Source: Bacteroidaceae bacterium
GTDB taxonomy: Bacteria > Bacteroidota > Bacteroidia > Bacteroidales > Bacteroidaceae
Length of the DNA: 64,000 nt
NCBI GenBank assembly: GCA_017615835.1
Contig: JAFZZI010000005.1
Span: 1 to 64,000 of the forward strand
Direction of reading: 5' to 3'
Part shown: piece by piece, positions 1-8,878 of the stretch
Numbering within the stretch: position 1 is the stretch's first letter
Layout: every line of letters begins with the position of its first letter
Made by a program: the position numbers and the translations under genes
The notes under the pieces: model-generated
The model's database searches: none
What the model was told of the DNA's origin: nothing
The model's input: the letters and a program-made list of their open reading frames with translations, nothing else

Positions 1-615
1 CCCATCTATCTGGACGATACCCCGTCACTCTCCATCACCGAGTTCCGCACCAAGGCCATCCGTCTTAAGCAGGAGCATCAGGTGGAACTGATAATCATTG
101 ACTACCTGCAGCTTATGAATGCCAGTGGAATACGGTTCGGCAACCGCCAAGAGGAGATCAGCACCATCTCACGTAACCTTAAGGGTATAGCCAAGGAGTT
201 GGATATTCCTATCATCGCCCTGTCACAGTTAAACCGTGGCGTCGAGGGCCGTGAAGGTTATGAGGGCAAGCGCCCGCAGTTGGCCGATCTGCGCGAATCG
301 GGTGCCATTGAGCAGGATGCCGATATAGTATGCTTCATCCACCGTCCGGAGTACTACAAGATCTATGAGGACAACAACCACAATGATCTGCACGGTATCG
401 CCGAGATCATCATCGCCAAGCACCGTAACGGAGGTGTGGGTGATGTACGCCTGTCATTCCAGAATGATCTGGCCTTGTTTGATAATATCGGCACAGGTAA
501 AACCTCTGCGGTTAACTCCGGAGACGGTGTCAGGCGTTCCAGGATGAATGACAGGCAACACTATCCCGATGACCCGTTCGACGTCACGCCCGATGACGGT
601 GATATCCCGTACTGA
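1..615 (+). CDS. dnaB: Replicative DNA helicase, DnaB-type, C-terminal part (5' end outside window)
   Basis: The reading frame is open from base 1 and ends at TGA 613-615, so about 204 C-terminal residues are present. The Walker B strand IIIDYLQLM (fragment residues 31-39), then ALSQLNRGVE and the stretch DLRESGAIEQDADIVCFIHRP are the late motifs of the RecA-like motor of DnaB helicases. DnaB forms the hexamer that unwinds the fork; here it would serve phage/plasmid replication together with the loader at 12958 and the primase at 47671. The last 40 residues are polar and probably disordered. The gene converges on the portal gene. The family is certain; the N-terminal half and start are not visible. 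Confidence 0.93.
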   Translation, partial: PIYLDDTPSLSITEFRTKAIRLKQEHQVELIIIDYLQLMNASGIRFGNRQEEISTISRNLKGIAKELDIPIIALSQLNRGVEGREGYEGKRPQLADLRESGAIEQDADIVCFIHRPEYYKIYEDNNHNDLHGIAEIIIAKHRNGGVGDVRLSFQNDLALFDNIGTGKTSAVNSGDGVRRSRMNDRQHYPDDPFDVTPDDGDIPY

Positions 616-685
616 CAATCGACCGGAGCGGAACAGGAAAGTAGGTGCCCGCCGCCGTCGACATCAGATGTTTTTTTAGACGTCC

Positions 686-2497
686 TTACGCGCCCTCAGA
701 TGATATTGTTTCTACAACCCCTGTCTTGGAGTTGTCAAGTGTGGTCAGTGTCTGTAACTTGACTACCCAACATCCGCGCTCCGACCATCCGTTAAAGGTG
801 CTGATATTCTGGAGCAGGTTGACGTAAAGGCGCTGGTGGATGTTCAGCTGCTGCTGTTTGAGTAATGCCATTTCGCGTAGGGCCGTGCCGCCGTTGCTGG
901 CTGCCACCATCGGCACACCAACCAGTCGTGGGTCAACTTGCAGGGCGAGGAAGATGGGTGATGTGGAGAGTTCCAGCTCTTCCTTGCCGGCTTTCACGGC
1001 ATCGTTGGTGGTCTCTTTGATGTCGACCACTTCTACGTTCTTATGTTCCTTGCCATCGGGACCGGTCCACATGAACTGACGCATGGTCTTGCCTGTGTTT
1101 TCACGGTGCTGCAGGAACTCTTCTATTGACTGATCCAGTTCTTCAATGAACTTGTTCTGTTCATCGGGCTTACCCTGATAGCCCTCATCGGCAAACACCT
1201 GGTCTAAGTAGTCGAGGGATATATAGATGATGCGCCCCCAGGTGGTGTTGTTCTCGCGCTGCTTGTACTTGTCATAGAGGATGGTAGCCGAGAAGTCAAA
1301 CGCCTTAGAGCTGAAGACGCTCCACCATGCCGGCTGGGGATAATACGGCTTGTTCATGGAGGGATAGAACGTCGGACAGACTATCCACGTCGGGCGGTTC
1401 TTTATGCGTGTCTTCTGATTTGAGCTTACTATGTAGCGCAGGTCCGAGAGCATGTGCTCCGGCATGGCGGTAGGATACATCTTGAACGTGTTATCCTGTG
1501 CTGCTGCATCCGCGGTTGTGGTGTTGTCAATCTTGATGCCTTTGCGGCGGAGTGAGTCTGAGTAGTAAGCCGTGTCGATGTGTCCCCATTGGTTTTTCAC
1601 GCCCAGTCTGGTGCTATGTGCGGGGAGCATTGAGAGTTGGACTATCTTTGGTTCCCAGGCTCCACGACGTCCGCGCTGAAGGCCGATGGTGGGAAAGAAG
1701 ATATCAAGCATCACATGATCCTGCATGCACTGTGAGAAGTGCAGGTCGAGGTTGTTGTCCTCCAGGAACTCTTTAGCGCCGGGGATATGAACCTTTTCGC
1801 CTGCCGTATCCTCATCGTCGTATCCATACCATGTGCGCTCCCAGTCCTTTAGGGCTTCGCGGGCTTGCTGGAGGATTTTCGATTCCTTGGATTCCGACTC
1901 ACCCCCCTTGGACACTAAACCTTCTTCCAGCATCTGTTGTGCTGCTGGCTTGTCGGCATTTTCCGCCTGTTCCAGCTTGTTCACCCTCTGCTTCAGCAAC
2001 TCACCGGCATCCTTGAACTCCACCAACTTACCGTCGGGCATACGGTACATATACCTCACACCCAGCCCAGTGGTTAAGTCTGCGATATAACGGAGCGGAG
2101 CCGACGTATAGGGGCTCGACATGGCCAGCGGCGGAATGATTGACGGGATGTTGTCACCGGCACCCCACTTCACGTAGCCGTCACCCAGCTGCTTGCCGTC
2201 CTTGTCTTTCGGATGTTCGATGCTGTCAGTGCGCGAGTCGAACGACCACGCCACCTTGCTGAGTGGCCCGTTGCTCCACGCCCCGCAGCCCATTGAAGCC
2301 GCCATATCCTGCGCTCCGGTGTTTGCTGCATCGGCTACGGCCAAACTGATATCTCTGACCCTGCCGGGCTTCAAGGCGTCAATAGCCACGAAACCTCTTG
2401 AAGTCAATTCATTATGGAGCCTGTTGAACTCAGACTGCGTGCGAGGCTTATGAATAAACCCTGCGCCGCCACCTTTGTTGTTATTCTTCTTTGCCAT
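686..2497 (-). CDS. Probable phage portal protein
   Basis: 603 aa. The portal dodecamer forms the capsid vertex for DNA entry. The call rests mainly on position, directly downstream of terminase on the same strand, and on size. Near the C-terminus DPRLVGVPMVAASNGGTALREMALLKQQQL resembles the 'GG/GS..LRE' helix region near the crown of portal proteins. The N-terminus is a Lys/Asn/Gly-rich tail and residues about 170-230 are charged helix. It has its own upstream promoter at 2525-2558 in the 68-bp gap after terL, so portal can be made independently of the rest of the operon. An unrelated minor head protein is the main alternative. Confidence 0.6.
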   Translation of the reverse strand: MAKKNNNKGGGAGFIHKPRTQSEFNRLHNELTSRGFVAIDALKPGRVRDISLAVADAANTGAQDMAASMGCGAWSNGPLSKVAWSFDSRTDSIEHPKDKDGKQLGDGYVKWGAGDNIPSIIPPLAMSSPYTSAPLRYIADLTTGLGVRYMYRMPDGKLVEFKDAGELLKQRVNKLEQAENADKPAAQQMLEEGLVSKGGESESKESKILQQAREALKDWERTWYGYDDEDTAGEKVHIPGAKEFLEDNNLDLHFSQCMQDHVMLDIFFPTIGLQRGRRGAWEPKIVQLSMLPAHSTRLGVKNQWGHIDTAYYSDSLRRKGIKIDNTTTADAAAQDNTFKMYPTAMPEHMLSDLRYIVSSNQKTRIKNRPTWIVCPTFYPSMNKPYYPQPAWWSVFSSKAFDFSATILYDKYKQRENNTTWGRIIYISLDYLDQVFADEGYQGKPDEQNKFIEELDQSIEEFLQHRENTGKTMRQFMWTGPDGKEHKNVEVVDIKETTNDAVKAGKEELELSTSPIFLALQVDPRLVGVPMVAASNGGTALREMALLKQQQLNIHQRLYVNLLQNISTFNGWSERGCWVVKLQTLTTLDNSKTGVVETISSEGA

Positions 2498-2524
2498 AGC
2501 CTAATTCATATTCATACTCTGTCC

Positions 2525-2558
2525 GCAAGATACGGCATAAGATACGTGAAAACAAGGG
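2525..2558 (-). promoter_or_regulatory. Late-type promoter copy A, upstream of portal
   Basis: On the minus strand: CCCTTG (2558-2553), exactly 20 bp, TATCTTGC (2532-2525). Two more copies with identical spacing lie at 8665-8698 and 15337-15370, all just upstream of structural or lysis genes. The expected transcription start is about 20 nt before the portal ATG at 2497. It resembles the Bacteroidota TTTG-N20-TAnnTTTG promoter but has its own conserved CCCTTG box and GC after TATnTT. Confidence 0.7.
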
Positions 2559-2564
2559 CAGAGC

Positions 2565-4493
2565 CTACACTTTCGGTATCATAAGGTTCCGGTACCGACC
2601 TCGCAGTCCGCCGCCGATCTTCGGCTTTCCTGCGCCGTGGTACTTCACACCCAAGACAAGATCGTCAAAAGCATCGGTCACGTCAGTGCGGGTGCGGGGG
2701 TCACCACCGATACCCTCTTCCGATTTCAGTTTCTCCTTCGATTTGTCCTTGCGGTAGGTCCCGGCTACGACAGCCGTCTGCTCGATGGCGGCAACAAGCA
2801 GCGACGTGTTGCGGTAGCCGTCGTCCTCACATACTCTGATGGCGGGTGACTCGTTGAAAGCCAGGCATGAGTTGATGATGCGGTGTTTCAGCTCGTGCAG
2901 CACCGGCGCACCCATATCCACGGCAATAACGTTCTCTTTCTTCCACCCGAGCCGTATCAATTCGCGCACAACCACACGGTCGAAGCGGTTGTCATCGGCC
3001 CCCTCAACGGCGTAGGCGGTAGATGCACCCTGTTTAATGGTAGCCGTAAAATAGAAGATAATCGTGCCACCGCGGCGGCGGAACACATCATAAGTCTTTG
3101 TGATGTCAGCGCAGAGGGCGAGCAGTTTCCTTTCGTTCTGGACATACATCACACGTTGTATCAGCAGGCTTTCTCGACCCTCGAAGTAACGTGTCTGACC
3201 GAGCACGGCCATGTTGATGTTGGCCTGCGCGTCTATGGCAAACCGCAACGGTTCGTTGAAGTCAAGGTCTGTGTCGAGTTCTGCGCTACCGCCGATAGCC
3301 GACACCTCATCAAAGTTGATGCTCTCGGTCTCATAGTCCTGCATCCAGCGGGTCGAGTCGAGCGCCTTGCCCTTCACCTTGCGAGTGTAGCGGTCGTGTA
3401 TCAGGTCCGACACCGCCGCATCACTCTCCGAGTACATATGGATGCTGGAGTCCCAGTTGGAATAGAATCCGTCACGCGCCGCCATCACGCGGATATTGAG
3501 GATCTGGCGGTCAAACATGTACGGTGTGAGTTCTCTCTTCATCTGCCTCAGCCATGCCTCCCCGCCCAGAAGAGACAGGTTCTCAAGAGAGCTGAAACGG
3601 AAGAAGCATTCAGCCTGGCTGCGTAACAGATTAAGGCGACGGAGGTAATTGTCGTTCTGCGCCAGCTGCACCGCCATCTTCGGGTTGTGTTTCTCCAGAT
3701 ATTTCAGTTCGGCCAGCATCTCGGCGATCTCCTTGTTGATATCCTTTGTCTGGAAGTCCTCTTCCTTCTCCCACTCGCACTGACGCATCGTCAGTCCTGC
3801 GTCACTCACCCACAGCTGCGAGCAGTAATAAGGGTTGGTTTTCTTGTTTGTACCCACACCCCACTGTTTAACCTCGGTCTTACGGGCTGCTGCGGGCATG
3901 AAGTCACCGCGCAGCGTTGGCAGCACCTCTTCTTTCACCCGCTGCCAGGGCAGGTATTTTGTCTCGTCACCCACCAGGGCTGCAAGGTTAAGGCCGTTGG
4001 CGCTACCTCTGACAGCCATCGACAGCATCTGCCATACGAACCCATTGGCAAAGTGTACACAGTTCTCCCATACCCTTGGACGGGCCAGCGGCACCTCCCA
4101 ATGCAATTTAGCCGGAGCCTGCCCAAGGAAGTAGAAGTTCTCAAACCCGAGCGTATTCACCACCTTCAGGGCGTTAGGCATCGTGCGGGTATAGAGCTGC
4201 TTGGCACTGGCGCCTACAAATCCTCCCATCTGTCGGCGCATCCCCAGCACGCACTTCATCATATGCAGGCCGATGTATGAGGTCTTGCCGAAGCCGCGGG
4301 CCGCAAGTATCTTGGTGCTGTTGGCTCCGAAGTTATAGACATCCAACTGGCCACGGTGCAGGTAGATCTTATGCACGCCGTCGCCGGCAAGGTCGATGTC
4401 TGAGCCCTCGGGCTTCTGTTCCTCCACGTCGGGAAGCATACGGGCCTCAAGACGGTCACTTGATACCGCCGGGTTACTGCCTATTTTACTCAT
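2565..4493 (-). CDS. terL: Terminase large subunit
   Basis: 642 aa from ATG 4493, overlapping the upstream gene by 8 nt; longer starts up to 4541 exist but would overlap more. TerL is the ATP-driven motor and nuclease that packages DNA through the portal. The ATPase has Walker A AARGFGKT (about residues 64-71) and a Walker-B-like AALVGDE; the RNase H-fold nuclease shows FAIDAQAN (about 418) and a late acidic TDVTDAFDDLVLG segment. Length and motif order are those of tailed-phage terminases. It sits between probable TerS and portal on the minus strand. Confidence 0.92.
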   Translation of the reverse strand: MSKIGSNPAVSSDRLEARMLPDVEEQKPEGSDIDLAGDGVHKIYLHRGQLDVYNFGANSTKILAARGFGKTSYIGLHMMKCVLGMRRQMGGFVGASAKQLYTRTMPNALKVVNTLGFENFYFLGQAPAKLHWEVPLARPRVWENCVHFANGFVWQMLSMAVRGSANGLNLAALVGDETKYLPWQRVKEEVLPTLRGDFMPAAARKTEVKQWGVGTNKKTNPYYCSQLWVSDAGLTMRQCEWEKEEDFQTKDINKEIAEMLAELKYLEKHNPKMAVQLAQNDNYLRRLNLLRSQAECFFRFSSLENLSLLGGEAWLRQMKRELTPYMFDRQILNIRVMAARDGFYSNWDSSIHMYSESDAAVSDLIHDRYTRKVKGKALDSTRWMQDYETESINFDEVSAIGGSAELDTDLDFNEPLRFAIDAQANINMAVLGQTRYFEGRESLLIQRVMYVQNERKLLALCADITKTYDVFRRRGGTIIFYFTATIKQGASTAYAVEGADDNRFDRVVVRELIRLGWKKENVIAVDMGAPVLHELKHRIINSCLAFNESPAIRVCEDDGYRNTSLLVAAIEQTAVVAGTYRKDKSKEKLKSEEGIGGDPRTRTDVTDAFDDLVLGVKYHGAGKPKIGGGLRGRYRNLMIPKV

Positions 4494-5151
4494 CGCCGTA
4501 TTCTTTATGACTGTCGTCATTGCCGGCTCCGATGCCGGCACGTGCCTCCATCGTGGAAACCTGTTCCTCCACCATAGTGCGTTGCTCAGGGATGTGCGCC
4601 CCGTATTTGGCGGCTATGCGTTTCGTCTCTTCGTCGTCAATGTATTCCTTGTCAGGATCCACTTCCTTGACGTTTGTCACCACGACGCTTGGCAGGAATG
4701 ATACCTTGTTGATGTCGGCGCGGTTATCCTCCGGCTTGTCCAACCCGGCCACATTGTAGAGCAGCTGGCCGCCCTTAGTCAAAGCGGTCACGTTGTCGGT
4801 GTCCATGCCGATGCGGATGGCCTTCTCTGCGGCGGCCTTCACCTTCGCCTCAGCATCCTTGCGGCTCACCAGGCTCACGCTCTCCTTGATGAACTCGAAC
4901 AGCTGCTGGTCTTTCTGTGCGGCGCGCGTCTCGGCAGGGGCATCGGCAAAGTGCGCCTGCTTCACCAGCTGTCGGAATAACTGGTAAGTGTCTATGAACG
5001 GGTTGCGGACCCACTGCCAATAGACGTGACTGACACGGGCCAGCCTCCGCCTCTGGTCGTTGCGCAGGGCTAGGTCGTCAATGGGAACCCCGTTCTGGAA
5101 GTGCAGCAGCGAGTTGGCCATCAGGTCCTGCGGTAGCGTTGATGTGTTCAT
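4486..5151 (-). CDS. Probable terminase small subunit
   Basis: 221 aa, largely helical and charged, with no motif I can name with certainty. Location immediately before terL (8-nt overlap) and immediately after the endolysin (4-nt ATGA overlap) implies translational coupling and suits TerS, which recognises the packaging site and recruits TerL. An N-terminal helical segment (QRRRLARVSHVYWQW) could bind DNA. The C-terminal 40 residues look disordered, as in many TerS proteins that contact TerL. The role is inferred from synteny. Confidence 0.5.
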   Translation of the reverse strand: MNTSTLPQDLMANSLLHFQNGVPIDDLALRNDQRRRLARVSHVYWQWVRNPFIDTYQLFRQLVKQAHFADAPAETRAAQKDQQLFEFIKESVSLVSRKDAEAKVKAAAEKAIRIGMDTDNVTALTKGGQLLYNVAGLDKPEDNRADINKVSFLPSVVVTNVKEVDPDKEYIDDEETKRIAAKYGAHIPEQRTMVEEQVSTMEARAGIGAGNDDSHKEYGDE

Positions 5152-5840
5152 AGATGCTTGTATTCCGTTTTGGCGTCAAACGAGGGACAACTCTTGATCC
5201 ACTCCTGCGGTTCTATGATGCCGTTATTGTTTTTATCCGGAGAGAAGTCGCGGTGACCGCTTATCTTTGCATCGGGGTACATCTTCTTCAGGTCGATGAG
5301 CAGCGAGAGCAGTGCGGCTTTCTGGCGGTCAGTACGCGTATCTTTCGCCTTCAGCCGACTATAAGCCACGCCTGGCTTATCCTCAAGTCCGCCCACATAA
5401 GCCACGCCGATGCTGTGCGCGTTGTGCCCTGAGACATGAGCGCCTATCAAATCCACGTCACGGCCGTTGGCTATGGTGCCGTCGAGCAGCACGACATAGT
5501 GGTAGCCGATGTCGCTCCATCCGTTCTTCTTATGATCGGCGCGGATCTGCTCCACGGTCATCGCCTGCCCCTCACGCGAAGCCGTGCAGTGGATGACTAT
5601 GTCGGTTATCACCCGTCGCGACTTGTTCATATGCAGAATGTTCTTCGTTACGACAGGCAGTAGTTTTGCTAACGTAGCCGGACCCGCTATGCCGTCGGGC
5701 GTAAGTTCATGTTCCTTCTGCCATTGTATCAGTGTCTCGCGTGTCAGGCTCCCGAAGATTCCGTCTTGTATCAAGTGTAGGGCGCCCTGTATCTGTTTAA
5801 CTACAGGACCCCGAGAACCCAGTTTGTAGATTACTGCCAT
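5148..5840 (-). CDS. Endolysin: peptidoglycan-binding domain plus N-acetylmuramoyl-L-alanine amidase
   Basis: 230 aa from ATG 5840; the open frame extends upstream to 6005 but that part overlaps the next gene and looks non-coding. Residues about 8-62 are a PG_binding_1 repeat (LGSRGPVVKQIQ, DGIFGSLT, LTPDGIAGPATL). Residues about 78-225 are an amidase_2 (T7 lysozyme-like) domain: IVIHCTAS (His84), GYHYVV, the His of SGHRDFSP and the Cys of CPSFD would be the zinc ligands. It cuts the amide bond between MurNAc and L-Ala. No signal peptide, so export would need a holin or the spanin-lysis pathway. It overlaps TerS by 4 nt. Confidence 0.9.
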   Translation of the reverse strand: MAVIYKLGSRGPVVKQIQGALHLIQDGIFGSLTRETLIQWQKEHELTPDGIAGPATLAKLLPVVTKNILHMNKSRRVITDIVIHCTASREGQAMTVEQIRADHKKNGWSDIGYHYVVLLDGTIANGRDVDLIGAHVSGHNAHSIGVAYVGGLEDKPGVAYSRLKAKDTRTDRQKAALLSLLIDLKKMYPDAKISGHRDFSPDKNNNGIIEPQEWIKSCPSFDAKTEYKHL

Positions 5841-5911
5841 ATTTGTTCGATTTGTTTTAAGATAATTTGTTACATAGCCGCTCTGACGCCTTGCGGGCAG
5901 CCTTGACGGCA

Positions 5912-6241
5912 TTACACTTCTTCTGCGTCCTCCCAGCCGGTGTCGGGTATATAGCCATCCTTCTCTTTGAGGAACATCACCCTCTGGCTGCCTAGCCACT
6001 GCCACCGGAAACCGAAGTACAGCAGCATCTTCTCCGCTGACGGCCAGGGGTCACCCCAGTCTATTGATGCCCGCAATCCCATCGCGTCGCGCAGCTGTCC
6101 CGCATCCATCACCTCCACGCCAATGCCAAACCCCGGCGCTGGCATCCAGCGCTCGTTGAACTCGACTACCGCTGCCGTCACGTTGGCTTCCAGCGCTTCG
6201 ATGTCCGTCACCTTCTTCGCTATCTTCTCCTCGTATGCCAT
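5912..6241 (-). CDS. Hypothetical protein (109 aa) of the packaging/lysis operon
   Basis: Starts at ATG 6241, 4 nt from the previous gene's stop. It has an N-terminal helical, acidic half, then GFGIGVEVMD and a W/F-rich C-terminal half (FGFRWQWLGSQRVMFLKEKDGYIP) suggesting a small beta domain. No transmembrane segment, so it is not a holin. Position between unknown operon genes and the endolysin suggests a virion-assembly or DNA-packaging accessory role, but nothing in the sequence names it. Confidence 0.7.
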   Translation of the reverse strand: MAYEEKIAKKVTDIEALEANVTAAVVEFNERWMPAPGFGIGVEVMDAGQLRDAMGLRASIDWGDPWPSAEKMLLYFGFRWQWLGSQRVMFLKEKDGYIPDTGWEDAEEV

Positions 6242-6245
6242 AGCC

Positions 6246-6446
6246 TCACATCAGAATGAGCGACTGTTTGTTTCTAGGCACCTCGACAATTCGCGTTATC
6301 AGCGTGCGGTGCCGTTCCAGATATGTTTCGACATCGTGCTTGCTGCTGATGCTCATCACTGGAATCTTGTTACCCCAAGGGTCATCCTTCATTAAATGAT
6401 ACATAGTATAGTCTCCTATCTCTTTTAAGCCAACTAATGGTCGCAA
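6246..6446 (-). CDS. Hypothetical small protein (66 aa)
   Basis: ATG 6446 overlaps the end of the upstream gene (stop at 6434) by 13 nt, and its stop lies 4 nt before the next start, so it is tightly packed in the minus-strand operon. Small soluble alpha/beta protein with a central helix (HDVETYLERHRTLITRIV). Function not recognised. Confidence 0.6.
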   Translation of the reverse strand: MRPLVGLKEIGDYTMYHLMKDDPWGNKIPVMSISSKHDVETYLERHRTLITRIVEVPRNKQSLILM

Positions 6447-6949
6447 AGGTCGTCATACAAGTCCTCGTTCACACACAGGTTCAGCGGCTCCTCCCTCTCA
6501 AACTGGATATACACTCCATACCAGCCGTTTTCCAGCGGTCCGCTTGTGCCGATGTCGATGTTTGCGTCATCCAGGTCGATACGAGCGAAGTCGCCGTCCT
6601 TCTTACACTCCTCTATCTCCTTGTCGTGCTTCTCGAGCAGCCACGCCAGGAAGTTCTGTGCGTGCATCCACGCCTCCTCCTTTGCCACGGCTGCGTCCTC
6701 GCCGTCCGCCATCTTGTCGGCCTTCACCATGAAGTAGATCGGGTAGTTGCGTTTGGGCCTGCGGATAGGTCCGCCTCCCTCTACGCCGCTCTCCATCATC
6801 ACGCACGGCGAGAAAGAGTTGGCTATTTCCTTCGCAAAATCCACCACTCCCTGCATCGAGTCTGTCAGGTAGAACCTCTTGTTTTCCTTTGTGTGACGCA
6901 TGTACTTATAACTCTCACACCATTGCTTCACGATAGAATGGAATGTCAT
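6434..6949 (-). CDS. Hypothetical protein (171 aa)
   Basis: Acidic soluble protein. Middle part (YPIYFMVKADKMADGEDAAVAKEEAWMHAQNFLAWLLEKHDKEI) reads as a beta-alpha segment and the C-terminus ends in a strand GWYGVYIQFERE with an acidic tail. Size, shape and place in the operon are compatible with a head-tail joining or tail-terminator-like protein, but that is only positional inference. Next gene overlaps its end by 13 nt. Confidence 0.65.
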   Translation of the reverse strand: MTFHSIVKQWCESYKYMRHTKENKRFYLTDSMQGVVDFAKEIANSFSPCVMMESGVEGGGPIRRPKRNYPIYFMVKADKMADGEDAAVAKEEAWMHAQNFLAWLLEKHDKEIEECKKDGDFARIDLDDANIDIGTSGPLENGWYGVYIQFEREEPLNLCVNEDLYDDLCDH

Positions 6950-6977
6950 ACTCTGTTTTATGTTTGTGTTGTGCTTT

Positions 6978-7475
6978 TTATTCCTGATGTTGTTTCTTCA
7001 GTTTCTCCCAAAGTGTGTACAGGTTCTTCGCGTCGGTGTGCTCATTCACTTGCTCCATCACACCGGCAGCCGCATGGACGCTTTTAATCTCTTCGGGGGT
7101 GGGAATGGCTGTTCCGTCATTCGAGGCGTCTCGCAGCTCTTGGATATTGGCGTTTGCTTTTTCAAGTTCGTTTTTCAACTTGCAGTTCTCTTCTTCGAGA
7201 CGAGCACATCGGCGTTCCATCTGTTCGGAGCCAACGCCGTCGGCGATGATGAGGTGATTGGTGTCATCGTCGCCGTATAGCGCCCGTTTGCCGTTTGACA
7301 TAAACACTTGCTGGCAGATAGGTTCCACTCGCGTTATACGCCTGTCTCCGCTGTAGCCGTAGTTTTGTTCATCCAATTCATCTTCTACTGTCTTTGCAGC
7401 ATTGTCAAAGGAAGTACCCACCACGTAAAAAATGCCGCAGCCACTGGTTGTTACCCTGTATAATTGATTAACCAT
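6978..7475 (-). CDS. Hypothetical protein with central coiled coil (165 aa)
   Basis: N-terminal about 75 residues form a compact domain starting LYRVTTSGCGIFYVVGTSFDNAAKTVEDEL, like small 'YrvtvsG..fyv.A.s...A' sensor folds. Residues about 82-115 are a clear heptad-like coiled coil (EQMERRCARLEEENCKLKNEL). The C-terminal third is helical. The gene lies 12 nt after the stop of the 360-aa gene. No function recognised. Confidence 0.65.
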   Translation of the reverse strand: MVNQLYRVTTSGCGIFYVVGTSFDNAAKTVEDELDEQNYGYSGDRRITRVEPICQQVFMSNGKRALYGDDDTNHLIIADGVGSEQMERRCARLEEENCKLKNELEKANANIQELRDASNDGTAIPTPEEIKSVHAAAGVMEQVNEHTDAKNLYTLWEKLKKQHQE

Positions 7476-7487
7476 ATATCCCTATGT

Positions 7488-8570
7488 TTAATTGTTGTTT
7501 TTGTGTTGTATGCACTCTGCGGTTTTGCCGTCGAGTTCTACCCCATAGTACTCACCGGCCTTACGGATACTGTCTGTGATCTCACCGCCCAAGGCAAGCA
7601 GTTCCTTGAAGTTCTTCTTCCACTGCTCGCGGCGCTCGTCGCTGGGGTTTGTCCTTGTGTCTCGCAACCACTTCTTCAGATACTCACGGCGTTTCTCATC
7701 CTCAGTCTGTCTTGCTTCTGCCTTAACGGCAGCAGACGTTTTTTTTGTCCTTTTCTCCTTGTCTGGTTTCTCCTCCTCGGCAGGCAGCAGGTGTGCCATG
7801 CCCAGGTCATCCACCACCACACGCCCCGTTGCCGCCACCTTCTCCCATTCGCGGTCCAGTTCGGCGTTGATTCTGGCAATCTTCTCATCGTTGCGAGCCG
7901 CCAGTTTTGCCCACTTCTCACGGTCGGCATTACTACTGTGCGGGTCGGCCATCAGCAGCCGCATATTCTCCCTTGCCGCCTCTATTTCCCTTTTAAGCGG
8001 TCCATACTGTTTAGCTCTCTCCTGTGTCTTCTCAGGGAGCAAATGGATGTACTGGTCAATATGCTTTGGTCGGGATGGAACGCATGACTTCAGGTTTTGC
8101 TGCGCCTCCGCTTTACCCTGCGTTTTCTTTGCACGGGTGCCCTTTTTTGTCTGCCGCCCTGCATTTGCGCCGCGGCCTTGTTTTGAGGATGCCGAGCCTG
8201 CCGTTTTCCCGGCAGTAGTCTGCCTTACCTCCGAAGAACCGGCTGCGTTCAGTATTTCCACTACTCTCCTTATAGTCCTTTTGGCCGCCTTGGTGTAGAT
8301 CATCTCAGGAAGCCACGTTTCGCCGGTGCCGACAAAAGCCGTGAGTAGCCTCACTCCCTCCGTCCACGCCTGGCACTCGGCGTCATTCCAGTCTCCTGAT
8401 ATCTGCATCACGTTCTGCAGTTGTGCCGTCGGTTCCTCGGCCTTCCTTGTCAGGAGCCGTGCGCCGCTCCGCAGCCACTGCCCTACCCTATCCATGAGCG
8501 CCAGCCTCTCCTCTCCGCTCATGTTGTCAACTCTTTTCAGATACTCTCCGTTTGTGATCTTCTGTATCAT
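7488..8570 (-). CDS. Hypothetical Lys/Arg-rich protein, first gene of the minus-strand operon
   Basis: 360 aa. Residues 1-100 are a small helical domain (MSGEERLALMDRVGQWL...), followed by a low-complexity basic Ala/Gly/Thr/Lys linker (about 115-155), then long charged helices likely to be coiled coil. It is the first gene after the late-type promoter at 8665-8698, with a leader of about 85 nt. Composition suits a nucleic-acid-binding or scaffold-like protein made with the packaging genes. No family recognised. Confidence 0.65.
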   Translation of the reverse strand: MIQKITNGEYLKRVDNMSGEERLALMDRVGQWLRSGARLLTRKAEEPTAQLQNVMQISGDWNDAECQAWTEGVRLLTAFVGTGETWLPEMIYTKAAKRTIRRVVEILNAAGSSEVRQTTAGKTAGSASSKQGRGANAGRQTKKGTRAKKTQGKAEAQQNLKSCVPSRPKHIDQYIHLLPEKTQERAKQYGPLKREIEAARENMRLLMADPHSSNADREKWAKLAARNDEKIARINAELDREWEKVAATGRVVVDDLGMAHLLPAEEEKPDKEKRTKKTSAAVKAEARQTEDEKRREYLKKWLRDTRTNPSDERREQWKKNFKELLALGGEITDSIRKAGEYYGVELDGKTAECIQHKNNN

Positions 8571-8664
8571 ATCGTTTTCAGTTTATTGTTTACCATCTGC
8601 AGTGTCATCCTTATCCACATATCCTGCATCTTGCAATCGTCACGCCTATTTTGTCTTTTTATCC

Positions 8665-8698
8665 GCAAAATACGCAGCGTTGTTTTTAAAAGCAAGGG
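8665..8698 (-). promoter_or_regulatory. Late-type promoter copy B, upstream of the packaging/lysis operon
   Basis: Minus strand: CCCTTG (8698-8693), 20 bp, TATTTTGC (8672-8665). Same architecture as copies A and C. The following bases GGAT match GGAC/AGAT in the other two copies. It would drive all genes from 8570 down to terL. Confidence 0.72.
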
Positions 8699-8727
8699 CA
8701 GGTAGGCTATCTTCTGAAATCGCACCT

Positions 8728-8796
8728 TTGTTGCAATAGTGCAATAACGCCATATTGTTATATTGTGTAAAAACATTATGGCAATATGGCAATAGT
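8728..8796. repeat. AT-rich GCAATA repeats upstream of parA (centromere/operator candidate)
   Basis: Several direct and inverted copies of a GCAATA / TATTG word (TTGCAATAGTGCAATAACG, CATATTGTTATATTG, GGCAATATGGCAATAG). The same word recurs in blocks after parA (9755-9925) and after its partner gene (10333-10392). Repeats of this kind around a parA operon usually bind the small partner protein as partition site and as operator. Confidence 0.5.
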
Positions 8797-8811
8797 TTAA
8801 ATTATTATTCA

Positions 8812-8819
8812 TATATTTG
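8812..8819 (+). promoter_or_regulatory. Probable promoter -7 box for parA
   Basis: TATATTTG fits the Bacteroidota -7 consensus TAnnTTTG. No good -33 TTTG is seen 20 bp upstream, so it may need an activator or be repressed by the partner protein bound to the GCAATA repeats directly upstream. The transcript leader carries the AAAAGCTACA motif at 8864-8873. Confidence 0.45.
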
Positions 8820-8878
8820 CAGACACAAGCCGCTGCGTATGTAGCACTTGTGTATTTTCTAACAAAAGCTACACAATC

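Noticed and set aside
2883..3626. 247-aa plus-strand frame inside terL
   Set aside because: Shadow of the terminase gene on the opposite strand; His/Val-rich nonsense composition.
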